Of a DNA stretch of 64,000 bases, positions 35,011 to 43,937 are shown in pieces. The number at the start of each line of letters is the position of its first letter. The stretch's first letter is position 1. A program made the position numbers and the translations under genes. Source of the DNA: Mesonia maritima (GTDB taxonomy: Bacteria; Bacteroidota; Bacteroidia; Flavobacteriales; Flavobacteriaceae); contig NZ_JBHLUA010000027.1 of assembly GCF_042433895.1 (NCBI RefSeq), positions 62,001 through 126,000 of the forward strand, written 5' to 3'. Below the pieces are notes generated by a model, which saw only the letters and a program-made list of their open reading frames with translations, had not been told where the DNA came from and did not search any database.

Positions 35011-36222
35011 ATGCGCTTGCATAGAAATTTAGTTTTTGCAACAATCGATACCTTAATGGCAATATTTAATGACAATAAGTATGCCGATAAAGAAATTGCA
35101 AAAGCACTTAAAAGAGATAAACGTTGGGGCTCGAGAGATCGTAGTTTTATAGCTGAAACTACGTATGATATTGTGCGCTGGAAACGATTATATGCTGAAA
35201 TTGCTGAAGTAAAAGAACCGTTTTCAAGACCGAATACGTTTCGTCTTTTCGCGGTTTGGGCAACCCTTCGCGGAATTCAACTTCCTGACTGGAAACAAAT
35301 TGAAGATACGCCAACACGAAGAATAAAAGGGAGATTCGACGAACTTTCGCAAATTAGAAAATTTAGAGAATCTATTCCCGATTGGTTAGACGAGTTAGGG
35401 GTAAAAGAATTAGGAGAAGAAATTTGGACGAAAGAAATTTCAGCCTTAAATCAACAAGCACCGGTAGTTTTACGAACAAACACCTTGCAAACCGATAAAC
35501 AAAAACTTCGTAGAATTTTAGCTGAAGAGAATATCGAAGCCACTTCAGTAAAGGGTTATGATGATGCGCTAGAACTGGTAGAACGAGCAAACGTTTTTAG
35601 CACTAAGGCATTTAAAGACGGAATGTTTGAAGTTCAAGATGCTTCTTCTCAATTGGTTGCAGACTTTTTAGATGTTAAACCGGGAATGCGCGTGGTTGAT
35701 ACGTGTGCGGGTGCTGGCGGAAAATCTTTACAGTTAGCCGCAATAATGGAAAATAAGGGTCAAATTATCGCTTTAGATATTTATGACAATAAATTAAAAG
35801 AATTAAAACGGAGGGCAAAACGTGCCGGCGCGCATAATATTGAAACACGTCCTATCGATTCTACCAAAGTTATTAAAAAACTATATAATTCTGCAGACCG
35901 CGTTTTAATAGACGCTCCTTGTAGCGGATTGGGCGTTTTAAGCCGGAATCCTGATGCAAAATGGAAACTACAGCCCGAATTTTTAGATAAAATAAGAAAA
36001 ACACAAGAAGAAATTCTGCAACAATATTCAAGAATAGTAAAAGAAAACGGAAAATTAGTTTATGCTACTTGTTCCATTTTACCTTCGGAAAATCAAGAGC
36101 AAGTAAAAAAGTTTTTAAACAGTGAAAACGGAAAAAATTTCCGCCTCGTAGAAGAAAAAAGTGTCTTTTCGCACACTTCTGGTTACGACGGATTTTATAT
36201 GGCATTATTAGAAAAAAAATAA
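35011..36222 (+). CDS. RsmB/NOP-family RNA cytosine-5 methyltransferase
   Basis: A 403-residue enzyme with a helical N-terminal domain (residues ~1-130, RLHRNLVFATIDTLMAIF) and a SAM-dependent core: motif I DTCAGAGGKSLQLAA, catalytic and leaving-group cysteines in IDAPCSGLGVL and YATCSILPSENQEQV. It methylates cytosine in rRNA or tRNA; it resembles RsmB but lacks the full NusB-like N-terminal domain, so the exact target is open. The endonuclease gene follows after 2 bases. Confidence 0.88.
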   Translation: MRLHRNLVFATIDTLMAIFNDNKYADKEIAKALKRDKRWGSRDRSFIAETTYDIVRWKRLYAEIAEVKEPFSRPNTFRLFAVWATLRGIQLPDWKQIEDTPTRRIKGRFDELSQIRKFRESIPDWLDELGVKELGEEIWTKEISALNQQAPVVLRTNTLQTDKQKLRRILAEENIEATSVKGYDDALELVERANVFSTKAFKDGMFEVQDASSQLVADFLDVKPGMRVVDTCAGAGGKSLQLAAIMENKGQIIALDIYDNKLKELKRRAKRAGAHNIETRPIDSTKVIKKLYNSADRVLIDAPCSGLGVLSRNPDAKWKLQPEFLDKIRKTQEEILQQYSRIVKENGKLVYATCSILPSENQEQVKKFLNSENGKNFRLVEEKSVFSHTSGYDGFYMALLEKK

Positions 36223-36224
36223 AG

Positions 36225-38111
36225 ATGATTAAAAAAGTTTTATTCCTTTTAAGTGTAAGTTTTACAATTTTTTCACAAGCGCAAGCTCCGGCGGGCTATT
36301 ACAGTTCAGCGCAAGGCTTATCGGGTTACGCGTTAAAAAGTGAACTCAGTACAATTATTACAAACGGTCATAATGCGCAAAGTTATGGCGACTTATGGAC
36401 GGTTTATTATACCTCAGATATCGATGATTATTACGAACAAGACGGAACAATTTTAGATATCTATTCTGAAGATCCTAGCGGAAACGACCCTTATAATTTT
36501 ACAGTTGGAAATGACCAGTGTTCAGGAAGTAACGGTGGCGAAGGTTATTGTTATAACCGCGAGCATTCTTTTCCGAAAAGTTGGTTTAACGATGCTTCAC
36601 CAATGGTAACCGATATGCATCATATTTTTCCTACCGATGCAAAAGTAAATGGAGAACGAGGTAATTTTCCTTATGGGGAAGTTAGTAATCCAAGTTTTAC
36701 TTCTCAAAATGGAACCAAAAAAGGAAATAATTCTTACAATCATCCTTCTGCATATAACGGAACGGTTTTCGAACCCATAGATGAGTTTAAAGGTGACCTT
36801 GCGCGAGTTTATTTTTATATGGCAACACGCTATGAAAGTCAAATCGCAGGTTGGGAAAATTCTAATGCGGGAAGCGATGCTACCTTAAATGGAACTTCAA
36901 ACCAAGTTTTTGAAGATTGGATGCTAGCGATGTTACTGGAATGGCATTATGCAGATCCTGTTTCAGAAAAAGAAGAAGATAGAAATGACGCGGCATATCT
37001 ATTTCAAGGAAATAGAAACCCGTATGTTGACAATGAGGCTTGGGTAACCACCATTTGGGATGCAAACCCTGATACGCAAGCGCCATCGGCTCCAACAAAC
37101 TTAGTAGCGACATCTATTACCACAAATTCTTTAGAATTAAGTTGGAACGCTTCTACCGATAACGTTGCTGTGCTAAATTATCAAATAGAGCAAGATGGAA
37201 ATTTAATCGAAACAAACAATGCTACGCAAACTACGGTTAACAATTTAACACCAAATACGAATTACAGTTTTCAGGTTTTTGCAGTTGACCCGTCGGGAAA
37301 TATTTCTTCCGGGAGCAACACGCTAAATGTAACTACCCTTTCTACGGAAAATATTTTAATTGATGAAGATTTTAACGATTGTAACACTATTCAATTTACA
37401 GCCGTATCAGAATTAAGCGACAGCGATTGGGAATGTTTAACGCAATACGGTGAAAATAATTCGGGAGCTTACCAAATGAATTCTTATTCGCAAGGGCAAC
37501 AAAACCCGAGTATCGATTGGTTAATTACTACAAACGCCATCAATTTCGATGATTACAAAGATGAAATATTAAGTTTTTATACCGTCGCGACTTATGGAAA
37601 TTCAGCTTTAGAATTACGCTATTCTACTGATTATGACGGCGGAAATAGTCCTTCTAATTTCACGTGGACTTCGGTTCCCAATGTTACTATTCCGCTTCAC
37701 TCAAATGGTGGCTCTAATCAAGAAGTTTATGAATTTTCGAATATTGACATTAGTTCGATTTCAGGAGAAGTTTATATTGCTTTTAAATATGACACTTCCA
37801 ATGGTGAACAAGCTACGCGCTGGACGGTAGACAGTTTTAAGATTTTTGGAGAAGAATCACTTTCAGTTGGAAACAATGAATTAAATTCTTTTTCTATTTT
37901 TCCAAACCCGGCAACTACAGAAATTAATATTCAAGTAGAAAACACGCCGAATTTTTCCTACAGAATTTATAATCTAACCGGAAAAATAATTCAGGAAAAC
38001 AACAATAAAAATACTGAAAAAATTTCCGTAGCTGATCTTTCTAGTGGTTTGTATTTATTACAACTAACATCCAATGGAAAAACAGCCACTAAAAAACTGA
38101 TTATTCAATAA
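36225..38111 (+). CDS. Secreted endonuclease I with FN3 and T9SS sorting domain
   Basis: A 628-residue exported nuclease. Order: signal peptide (to about residue 20); endonuclease I domain at ~22-270 with NREHSFPKSWF (catalytic His ~114) and DMHHIFPTD, the beta-beta-alpha-metal signature of EndA/NucM enzymes; an FN3 domain at ~285-372 (APSAPTNLVATSITTNSLEL); a jelly-roll-like choice-of-anchor region at ~375-540; and a T9SS type-A sorting domain from ~548 (FSIFPNPATTEINIQ to KLIIQ). It would degrade extracellular DNA or RNA at or outside the cell surface. Confidence 0.9.
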   Translation: MIKKVLFLLSVSFTIFSQAQAPAGYYSSAQGLSGYALKSELSTIITNGHNAQSYGDLWTVYYTSDIDDYYEQDGTILDIYSEDPSGNDPYNFTVGNDQCSGSNGGEGYCYNREHSFPKSWFNDASPMVTDMHHIFPTDAKVNGERGNFPYGEVSNPSFTSQNGTKKGNNSYNHPSAYNGTVFEPIDEFKGDLARVYFYMATRYESQIAGWENSNAGSDATLNGTSNQVFEDWMLAMLLEWHYADPVSEKEEDRNDAAYLFQGNRNPYVDNEAWVTTIWDANPDTQAPSAPTNLVATSITTNSLELSWNASTDNVAVLNYQIEQDGNLIETNNATQTTVNNLTPNTNYSFQVFAVDPSGNISSGSNTLNVTTLSTENILIDEDFNDCNTIQFTAVSELSDSDWECLTQYGENNSGAYQMNSYSQGQQNPSIDWLITTNAINFDDYKDEILSFYTVATYGNSALELRYSTDYDGGNSPSNFTWTSVPNVTIPLHSNGGSNQEVYEFSNIDISSISGEVYIAFKYDTSNGEQATRWTVDSFKIFGEESLSVGNNELNSFSIFPNPATTEINIQVENTPNFSYRIYNLTGKIIQENNNKNTEKISVADLSSGLYLLQLTSNGKTATKKLIIQ

Positions 38112-38125
38112 TAATTCAAGAAATC

Positions 38126-38217
38126 ACCTAGCGCGGGCAAACCCATGAGCTATTTAAGGATAACGCCTTAACATTTCGAAGCGCGTCTGGGTAAATTAAA
38201 CCCTTTGGCGGTGCCCA
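38126..38217. ncRNA. Unassigned structured intergenic element (candidate RNA)
   Basis: A G+C-rich stretch in an AT-rich gap between the endonuclease gene and purL. Possible pairings: CACC (38126-38129) with GGTG (38211-38214); GCGC (38132) with GCGC (38182); TTAAGG-ATAACG-CCTTAA (38155-38172) as a perfect hairpin; ACCCA (38142) with TGGGT (38189), or GGGT-ACCC as a local hairpin (38190-38204); GGGCA (38136-38140) with TGCCC (38213-38217). Competing stems resemble an aptamer or compact sRNA. An intrinsic terminator follows at 38229-38258, before the purL promoter. I do not recognise it as a known riboswitch. Orientation is assumed from the terminator. Confidence 0.4.
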
Positions 38218-38228
38218 AAAAATCATTT

Positions 38229-38258
38229 AAAAAAGCGACAGAATTGTCGCTTTTTTTT
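38229..38258 (+). terminator. Intrinsic terminator upstream of purL
   Basis: GCGACA-GAAT-TGTCGC hairpin with an A run before and eight T residues after. It ends whatever transcript crosses 38126-38217 (endonuclease mRNA or a separate RNA). Confidence 0.9.
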
Positions 38259-38283
38259 ATATGGATTATTAACTAGAAAACGG

Positions 38284-38291
38284 TAAATTTG
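38284..38291 (+). promoter_or_regulatory. purL promoter, -7 element
   Basis: TAAATTTG, a perfect TAnnTTTG, about 32 bases before the purL ATG and downstream of the terminator. purL is therefore transcribed separately from the structured element. Confidence 0.6.
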
Positions 38292-38322
38292 CGCTTTCTA
38301 AATAACATCAAACAACCCAACT

Positions 38323-41300
38323 ATGATTCTCTTCTTCGGAAATCCTTCTAAAACAGTTTACACCGTACAAACTCACCAAGAATTATCTACTGAATCGATT
38401 GAAAAATTACAATGGCTATTTGGTCATCGTAAACAAATTCAGGGAAAAACCCTAACAGGAGACTTTGTAGGTCCACGTGCGGCGATGATTACGCCTTGGA
38501 GTACCAACGCTGTAGAAATTACCCAAAATATGGGAATTGAAGGAATCATTAGAATTGAAGAATTTTACGGAGTAGCTGCCGACTTTTCAGATTTTGACCC
38601 TATGCTTTCGCAGAAATATCACGAAATTCATCAAGCTGTTTTTGATATTCATATTGAACCGGAAAGCATTAAAGAAATTGAAGATATCACGGCTTATAAT
38701 CAACAAGAAGGCTTAGCGTTAAACGAAGAGGAAGTAAAGTATTTAGAAGAGTTAGCAGAAAAATTAGGCAGAAAATTGACCGATTCCGAAGTTTTTGGTT
38801 TCTCACAAGTCAACTCAGAACATTGTCGTCACAAAATTTTCAATGGGACGTTCGTAATCGACGGAGAAGAAAAACCGAGTTCCTTATTTAAACTCATCAG
38901 AAAAACTTCCGAAGAAAACCCGAATGAAATTGTTTCCGCTTATAAAGATAATGTTGCCTTTATAAACGGGCCAACGGTGGAACAATTTGCGCCAAAACGT
39001 GCCGATATTCCAGAATATTATCAAAATAAAAATTTCGACTCGGTAATTTCGCTTAAAGCGGAAACCCATAATTTCCCAACCACCGTAGAGCCGTTCAATG
39101 GTGCTGCAACAGGAAGTGGCGGAGAAATTCGCGACAGACTTGCCGGCGGAAAAGGATCTTTACCCCTTGCCGGAACCGCGGTTTATATGACCTCTTACAG
39201 CCGTTTAGAAGAACGTCCGTGGGAAAAAGCGATGAAAGAACGCAAATGGTTGTACCAAACTCCAATGGATATCTTGATAAAAGCTTCTAACGGAGCTTCA
39301 GATTTTGGTAATAAATTCGGTCAGCCATTAATTTCAGGTTCCGTATTAACGTTTGAACACGAAGAGGAAAGCCGCGCTTTAGGCTATGATAAAGTAATTA
39401 TGCTTGCCGGGGGAATTGGTTACGGAAAAAAAGATCAAGCTTTAAAAGATATTCCTAAAAAAGATGACCAAGTCGTTATTTTAGGAGGCGAAAATTATAG
39501 AATCGGGATGGGCGGTGCCGCGGTTTCTTCAGCAGATACTGGAGAATTCAGTAGCGGGATTGAGTTAAACGCCATTCAACGTTCTAACCCGGAAATGCAA
39601 AAACGAGCTGCCAACGCTATTCGCGGAATGGTAGAAGCCGATGAAAACCCAATTATTTCTATTCACGATCACGGTGCCGGCGGACATTTAAATTGCTTAA
39701 GCGAACTGGTTGAAGAAACCGGCGGAAAAATTGACCTTGATAAACTACCGGTTGGCGATCCTACACTTTCTGCTAAAGAAATAATCGGGAACGAATCGCA
39801 AGAGCGCATGGGCTTAGTGATCGGTAAAGATCACATAGAAACCTTAAAAAAGGTTGCAGACAGAGAACGCTCGCCCATGTATGAAGTTGGTGAGGTTACC
39901 GGCGATCATCAATTTACGTTTGAAGGAAGTAAAAGCAAACAAAAACCAATGGATTTGGCACTAGCCGATATGTTTGGAAGTTCGCCAAAAACCATTATGA
40001 ATGATAAAACGGTTCAGCGTAATTATGCTGAATTAATCTACGATACTACTAAAATTTACGAGTACGTAACTCAATTGTTACAATTAGAAGCTGTAGCCTG
40101 TAAAGACTGGTTAACCAACAAAGTAGACCGTTGTGTTTCGGGTAGAGTTGCCAAACAACAAACTGCTGGTCCGCTTCAACTTCCTTTAAACAATGTTGGC
40201 GTAATGGCCTTAGATTATAAAGGAAAAGAAGGCGTGGCAACTTCTATTGGCCACTCGCCTATTTCAGCTTTAATTGATCCTGTTGCTGGTTCTAAAAATT
40301 CGGTTGCAGAGTCGTTAACCAATCTAATTTGGGCTCCTTTACAAAAAGGTTTACAATCGGTTTCACTTTCCGCAAACTGGATGTGGCCTTGTAATAATGA
40401 AGGGGAAGATGCGCGTTTATATGAAGCGGTAAAAGGCTTATCTGATTTTGCGGTGAACTTAGGCATTAATGTTCCTACCGGAAAAGATTCGCTTTCAATG
40501 AAGCAGAAATATCCTGATAAAGAAGTGATTGCGCCGGGAACTGTAATTGTTTCGGCTGCCGGAAATTGTAACGAAATCACAAAAGTAGTGGAACCGGTTT
40601 TACAAAAAAACGGCGGTAATATTTATTACCTCAATTTATCACAAGATTCGTTTAAATTAGGCGGTTCTTCCTTTGCGCAAATTTTAAATAAAATTGGTAC
40701 CGAGGTTCCAACGATTAAAAATGATGAAAAATTTGCTTCAACATTTAATACGGTTCAGCAACTTATTAAAGAGTATCTAATTTTAGCGGGACACGATGTA
40801 GCTTCCGGAGGATTAATCACGACGCTTTTAGAAATGTGTTTTGCCGATACGAATTTAGGAGCCGATTTAGATCTGACGAGTTTAGGAGAAAAGGATTCAG
40901 CTAAAGTGTTATTCAATGAAAATAGCGGAATTGTGTTTCAGGCAAAAAATGATTCGGTTGAAAAAATATTAGCCGAAAATAACATTGAATTTTTCCAGAT
41001 CGGAAACGTAAATAATGACGGAAAACTAAACCTAAAAAATCACGAGGATACTTTTGAATTTGATATTCCGACTTATCGTGATGCTTGGTATAAAACTTCG
41101 TTTTTATTAGATCAAAAACAAAGCGGAAAAGAGAAAGCAAAAGAGCGTTTTACAAATTATAAAAAGCAACCGCTTCAATTTAATTTCCCTAAAAATTTCA
41201 CCGGAAAACTTCCGAAAATCAATGAGAATCAACCAAAAATAAAAGCGGCAATTATTCGTGAAAAAGGATCAAATTCTGAACGCGAAATGGCGCGCGCTAT

Positions 41301-41982
41301 GCATTTAGCCGGTTTTGATGTAAAAGATGTTCATATGACCGATTTAATTAGCGGTCGCGAAACCTTAGAAGATATTCAGTTTATTGCAGCTGTAGGTGGG
41401 TTCTCAAATTCAGATGTTCTCGGAAGCGCTAAAGGTTGGGCAGGCGCATTTTTATATAATGAAAAAGCGAACAACGCGTTAAAGAAATTCTTTGAACGCG
41501 AAGACACACTTTCCTTAGGAGTTTGCAATGGTTGTCAACTTTTTATCGAATTAGGTCTTATAAATCCAGATCATGCTGAAAAGCCAAAAATGTTGCATAA
41601 CGATTCGCATAAATTCGAATGTAACTTTACTTCGGTTGAAATTCAAGAAAATAATTCGGTAATGCTTTCTAGTTTAGCCGGAAGCAAATTAGGAATTTGG
41701 GCTGCGCACGGCGAAGGAAAATTTAGTTTCCCGTATGCGGAAGAAAAATACAATATTGTCGGAAAATACGGTTATGAGAATTATCCGGCTAACCCGAATG
41801 GCTCCGATTTTAATACCGCGATCTTAACCGATGATTCCGGAAGACATTTAGTAATGATGCCCCACTTAGAGCGTTCAACATTTACGTGGAATTGGGCAAA
41901 TTATCCAAGCGATAGAAACGATGAAGTTTCCCCTTGGCTAGACGCGTTTGTAAATGCTAAAAAATGGATTGAGAAACATTAA
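38323..41982 (+). CDS. purL: Phosphoribosylformylglycinamidine synthase, single-chain form
   Basis: A 1219-residue FGAM synthase of the large fused type, catalysing the glutamine- and ATP-dependent fourth step of purine synthesis. N-terminal PurS-like part, then the linker and synthase core (LKAETHNFPTTVEPFNGAATG, SIHDHGAGGHLNCLSELVEE, GHDVASGGLITTLLEMCF), and a C-terminal class I glutaminase (from ~985) with the nucleophile in LGVCNGCQLF (Cys about 1068) and AAHGEGKF. All domains are complete; slightly shorter than the ~1295-residue enterobacterial enzyme. Confidence 0.96.
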   Translation: MILFFGNPSKTVYTVQTHQELSTESIEKLQWLFGHRKQIQGKTLTGDFVGPRAAMITPWSTNAVEITQNMGIEGIIRIEEFYGVAADFSDFDPMLSQKYHEIHQAVFDIHIEPESIKEIEDITAYNQQEGLALNEEEVKYLEELAEKLGRKLTDSEVFGFSQVNSEHCRHKIFNGTFVIDGEEKPSSLFKLIRKTSEENPNEIVSAYKDNVAFINGPTVEQFAPKRADIPEYYQNKNFDSVISLKAETHNFPTTVEPFNGAATGSGGEIRDRLAGGKGSLPLAGTAVYMTSYSRLEERPWEKAMKERKWLYQTPMDILIKASNGASDFGNKFGQPLISGSVLTFEHEEESRALGYDKVIMLAGGIGYGKKDQALKDIPKKDDQVVILGGENYRIGMGGAAVSSADTGEFSSGIELNAIQRSNPEMQKRAANAIRGMVEADENPIISIHDHGAGGHLNCLSELVEETGGKIDLDKLPVGDPTLSAKEIIGNESQERMGLVIGKDHIETLKKVADRERSPMYEVGEVTGDHQFTFEGSKSKQKPMDLALADMFGSSPKTIMNDKTVQRNYAELIYDTTKIYEYVTQLLQLEAVACKDWLTNKVDRCVSGRVAKQQTAGPLQLPLNNVGVMALDYKGKEGVATSIGHSPISALIDPVAGSKNSVAESLTNLIWAPLQKGLQSVSLSANWMWPCNNEGEDARLYEAVKGLSDFAVNLGINVPTGKDSLSMKQKYPDKEVIAPGTVIVSAAGNCNEITKVVEPVLQKNGGNIYYLNLSQDSFKLGGSSFAQILNKIGTEVPTIKNDEKFASTFNTVQQLIKEYLILAGHDVASGGLITTLLEMCFADTNLGADLDLTSLGEKDSAKVLFNENSGIVFQAKNDSVEKILAENNIEFFQIGNVNNDGKLNLKNHEDTFEFDIPTYRDAWYKTSFLLDQKQSGKEKAKERFTNYKKQPLQFNFPKNFTGKLPKINENQPKIKAAIIREKGSNSEREMARAMHLAGFDVKDVHMTDLISGRETLEDIQFIAAVGGFSNSDVLGSAKGWAGAFLYNEKANNALKKFFEREDTLSLGVCNGCQLFIELGLINPDHAEKPKMLHNDSHKFECNFTSVEIQENNSVMLSSLAGSKLGIWAAHGEGKFSFPYAEEKYNIVGKYGYENYPANPNGSDFNTAILTDDSGRHLVMMPHLERSTFTWNWANYPSDRNDEVSPWLDAFVNAKKWIEKH

Positions 41983-42016
41983 TTTTTTCAAAATAGCATC
42001 TTGTAAATCTCAAAGA

Positions 42017-42144
42017 GGTTGTCTAAAAAGTCTATTGCTGTCAACCTGAACTTGATTCAGGTTCTCATACTGATTGTTATTTCAGTAAGATGAGATTCTG
42101 AAAATAAATTCAGAATGAAACTTTTTTACTCTTTTTAGACAGCC
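42017..42144. repeat. Dispersed palindromic repeat element, copy 2
   Basis: A hairpin-bounded element: GGTTGTCTAAAAAG (42017-42030) and CTTTTTAGACAGCC (42131-42144) pair with one mismatch. Inside are GTCAACCTGAACTT-GATTCAGGTTCTCAT and GATGAGATTCTGAAAAT-AATTCAGAATG, matching the interior of the copy at 3292-3416 in inverted order. It sits 35 bases after purL. The remainder of the 41983-42346 gap contains no gene; CTAGTGTAG-type short repeats near 42220 look incidental. Confidence 0.75.
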
Positions 42145-42346
42145 TTTTTCTTTGTTCTTTATAGAAAAAACGAAAGAATAAACACCTGAAAAAACCGTAG
42201 AAAATTGATGTTGATTTCCACACTAGTGTAGAAATCTTCCACACTTTAAAATTCACGCCCCTTAACTAGGTATTGATTTTAAACACCTTAGCGAATGGCA
42301 TTAAACTTGGCTTCTATTAATAAAAAAATAGATACCAAAAATCGCT

Positions 42347-43753
42347 ATGCAAAATTCAGAAATTACCGAAAAATCATCATTTTTAGCTACCATAGAAAAA
42401 TTCACAACCGCTAAGCCCTTGGTGTTGGCAGCAACTTTTTTATTGCTGTTTGGAGCCGTTTTTTTAACCTATTTTTTTCATCCGTATTTTGAAGAAATTC
42501 AAATCGACCGACTCAATTCATTTTGGGGAAATTTACTGGTAGTAGCCGGAACAGTAATATTAACGGCTAATTTAAGTTTTCTTGGCTATATTTTTATTCT
42601 TTACTTTAAATACAAAGTCACAAAAGCTGTCTCCGATGAAGAATTACCAAGCTGTACCATAATCGTTCCTGCCTATAATGAAGGAAAATTGGTGTATAAA
42701 ACCCTCATAAGTTTAGCTGAAAGTAACTACCCTAGCGAAAAAGTTCAACTTATTTCTATTGATGATGGAAGTAAAGACGATACTTGGCATTGGATGCAAA
42801 AAGCGAAAAACGAATTAGGAGATCGCGTAGCGATTTACCAACAACCAAAAAACAAAGGAAAAAGACATGCGCTTTACCGTGGGTTTCATTTGTCAACCGG
42901 TGATATTTTTATAACAGTAGACAGCGATTCTATTGTAAAGAAAAACACTTTACGGAATATGACGAGCCCGTTTGTAGTAAATTCAGAATGTGGAGCGGTT
43001 GCAGGAAATGTAAAAGTATTAAACAATCAAAAAGCACTCATTCCGCGTATGCTTAATGTGAGTTTTGCTTTTAGTTTCGAATTTGTTCGTTCTGCGCAAA
43101 GTGTGTTAGGTTCTGTTTTATGTACCCCTGGCGCTTTAGCCGCGTATAAAAGAGAGGCAGTTTTAAATTGTCTCCCAGCATGGATTTATCAAACTTTTAA
43201 CGGTCAGCCTTCAGATATTGGTGAAGATCGTGCAATGACCAATATGATTTTAAAGCAAGGCTATAAAGTATTATTTCAACGCAACGCGTATGTTTATACT
43301 AACATTCCAGAACGTTATAAAAACTTATACAAAATGTTCATCCGCTGGGAACGTAGTAACGTACGTGAAAATATTGCGATGACAAAATTCGCCTTTACAA
43401 ATTTTAGAAAAGGTTCAAAAACAGGAACACGAATTTTACTTTTAAACCAATGGTTTAAAATTTTATTAGCCTATCCCCTAGTTTTATCTATGCTGTTTTT
43501 TATTTGTATGTATCCACTTTTATTTTTGAGCTCATCTCTTATAGGAATTTTAATTTTTTCTAGTTTTCAAGCTTTATTTTTCGCTAAAAAACATAGTCTC
43601 ACAGAATCATTTTGGGCATATCCCTACAGTATATTTTATACCTTCAGTCTTTTCTGGATAACGCCTTATGCTATTGCTACAGCAAGTAGAAGTGGTTGGT
43701 TAACTAGAGAGTTGCCTGTTCATAAAATTAAAAAATCACAATCCATAGCGTAG
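42347..43753 (+). CDS. Processive family-2 glycosyltransferase (hyaluronan/chitin-synthase-like)
   Basis: A 468-residue membrane enzyme. Two N-terminal helices (about 25-47 and 62-92) precede the GT-A domain with CTIIVPAYNEG, ISIDDGSKDD, ITVDSDSI (DxD), CTPGALAAYKR and the acceptor/base region DIGEDRAMT. The terminal processivity motif is FIRWERSN rather than QxxRW, so product length is uncertain. Three or four C-terminal helices follow (about 375-450). Such enzymes polymerise N-acetylglucosamine-type sugars across the membrane. Single gene. Confidence 0.85.
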   Translation: MQNSEITEKSSFLATIEKFTTAKPLVLAATFLLLFGAVFLTYFFHPYFEEIQIDRLNSFWGNLLVVAGTVILTANLSFLGYIFILYFKYKVTKAVSDEELPSCTIIVPAYNEGKLVYKTLISLAESNYPSEKVQLISIDDGSKDDTWHWMQKAKNELGDRVAIYQQPKNKGKRHALYRGFHLSTGDIFITVDSDSIVKKNTLRNMTSPFVVNSECGAVAGNVKVLNNQKALIPRMLNVSFAFSFEFVRSAQSVLGSVLCTPGALAAYKREAVLNCLPAWIYQTFNGQPSDIGEDRAMTNMILKQGYKVLFQRNAYVYTNIPERYKNLYKMFIRWERSNVRENIAMTKFAFTNFRKGSKTGTRILLLNQWFKILLAYPLVLSMLFFICMYPLLFLSSSLIGILIFSSFQALFFAKKHSLTESFWAYPYSIFYTFSLFWITPYAIATASRSGWLTRELPVHKIKKSQSIA

Positions 43754-43809
43754 TTAATGTATGGGAAAAGCCAAAGGGTTTTTCCGTAGCATAACGCATA
43801 GGAGTTAAC
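43753..43809. repeat. Nested inverted repeat after the glycosyltransferase gene
   Basis: GTTAA-TGTATG at 43753 pairs with CATA and TTAAC (ending 43809), enclosing GGGAAAA / TTTTTCC (43763-43769 / 43779-43785). It contains GCCAAAGGGTTT, which recurs as its reverse complement at 38200-38210 in the structured element before purL. No T tract follows, so it is not a plain terminator. Role unknown. Confidence 0.45.
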
Positions 43810-43937
43810 TTTTAGGAATCAAACAATAATTAACCTGAATCATAGTTAATTAGCTATTTTTTTGCATGTTTTTTTAAAAATTTAATACAAAATGAGCGGT
43901 TATTTTTATATTTTGCAGTGTAATTAAGACCGCTCTT

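Noticed and set aside
38126..38217. c-di-GMP-I (GEMM) riboswitch, because of the GGGCAAACC string
   Set aside because: The second conserved half (GGGACGCAAAGCC-like tetraloop receptor region) is missing and a terminator plus new promoter separate it from purL.
38126..38217. tRNA or tmRNA fragment, because of the TTCGA and GGTGCCCA strings
   Set aside because: No acceptor-stem or T-arm geometry can be drawn around these strings.
40215..40580. Minus-strand ORF of 121 codons
   Set aside because: Antisense shadow within purL.
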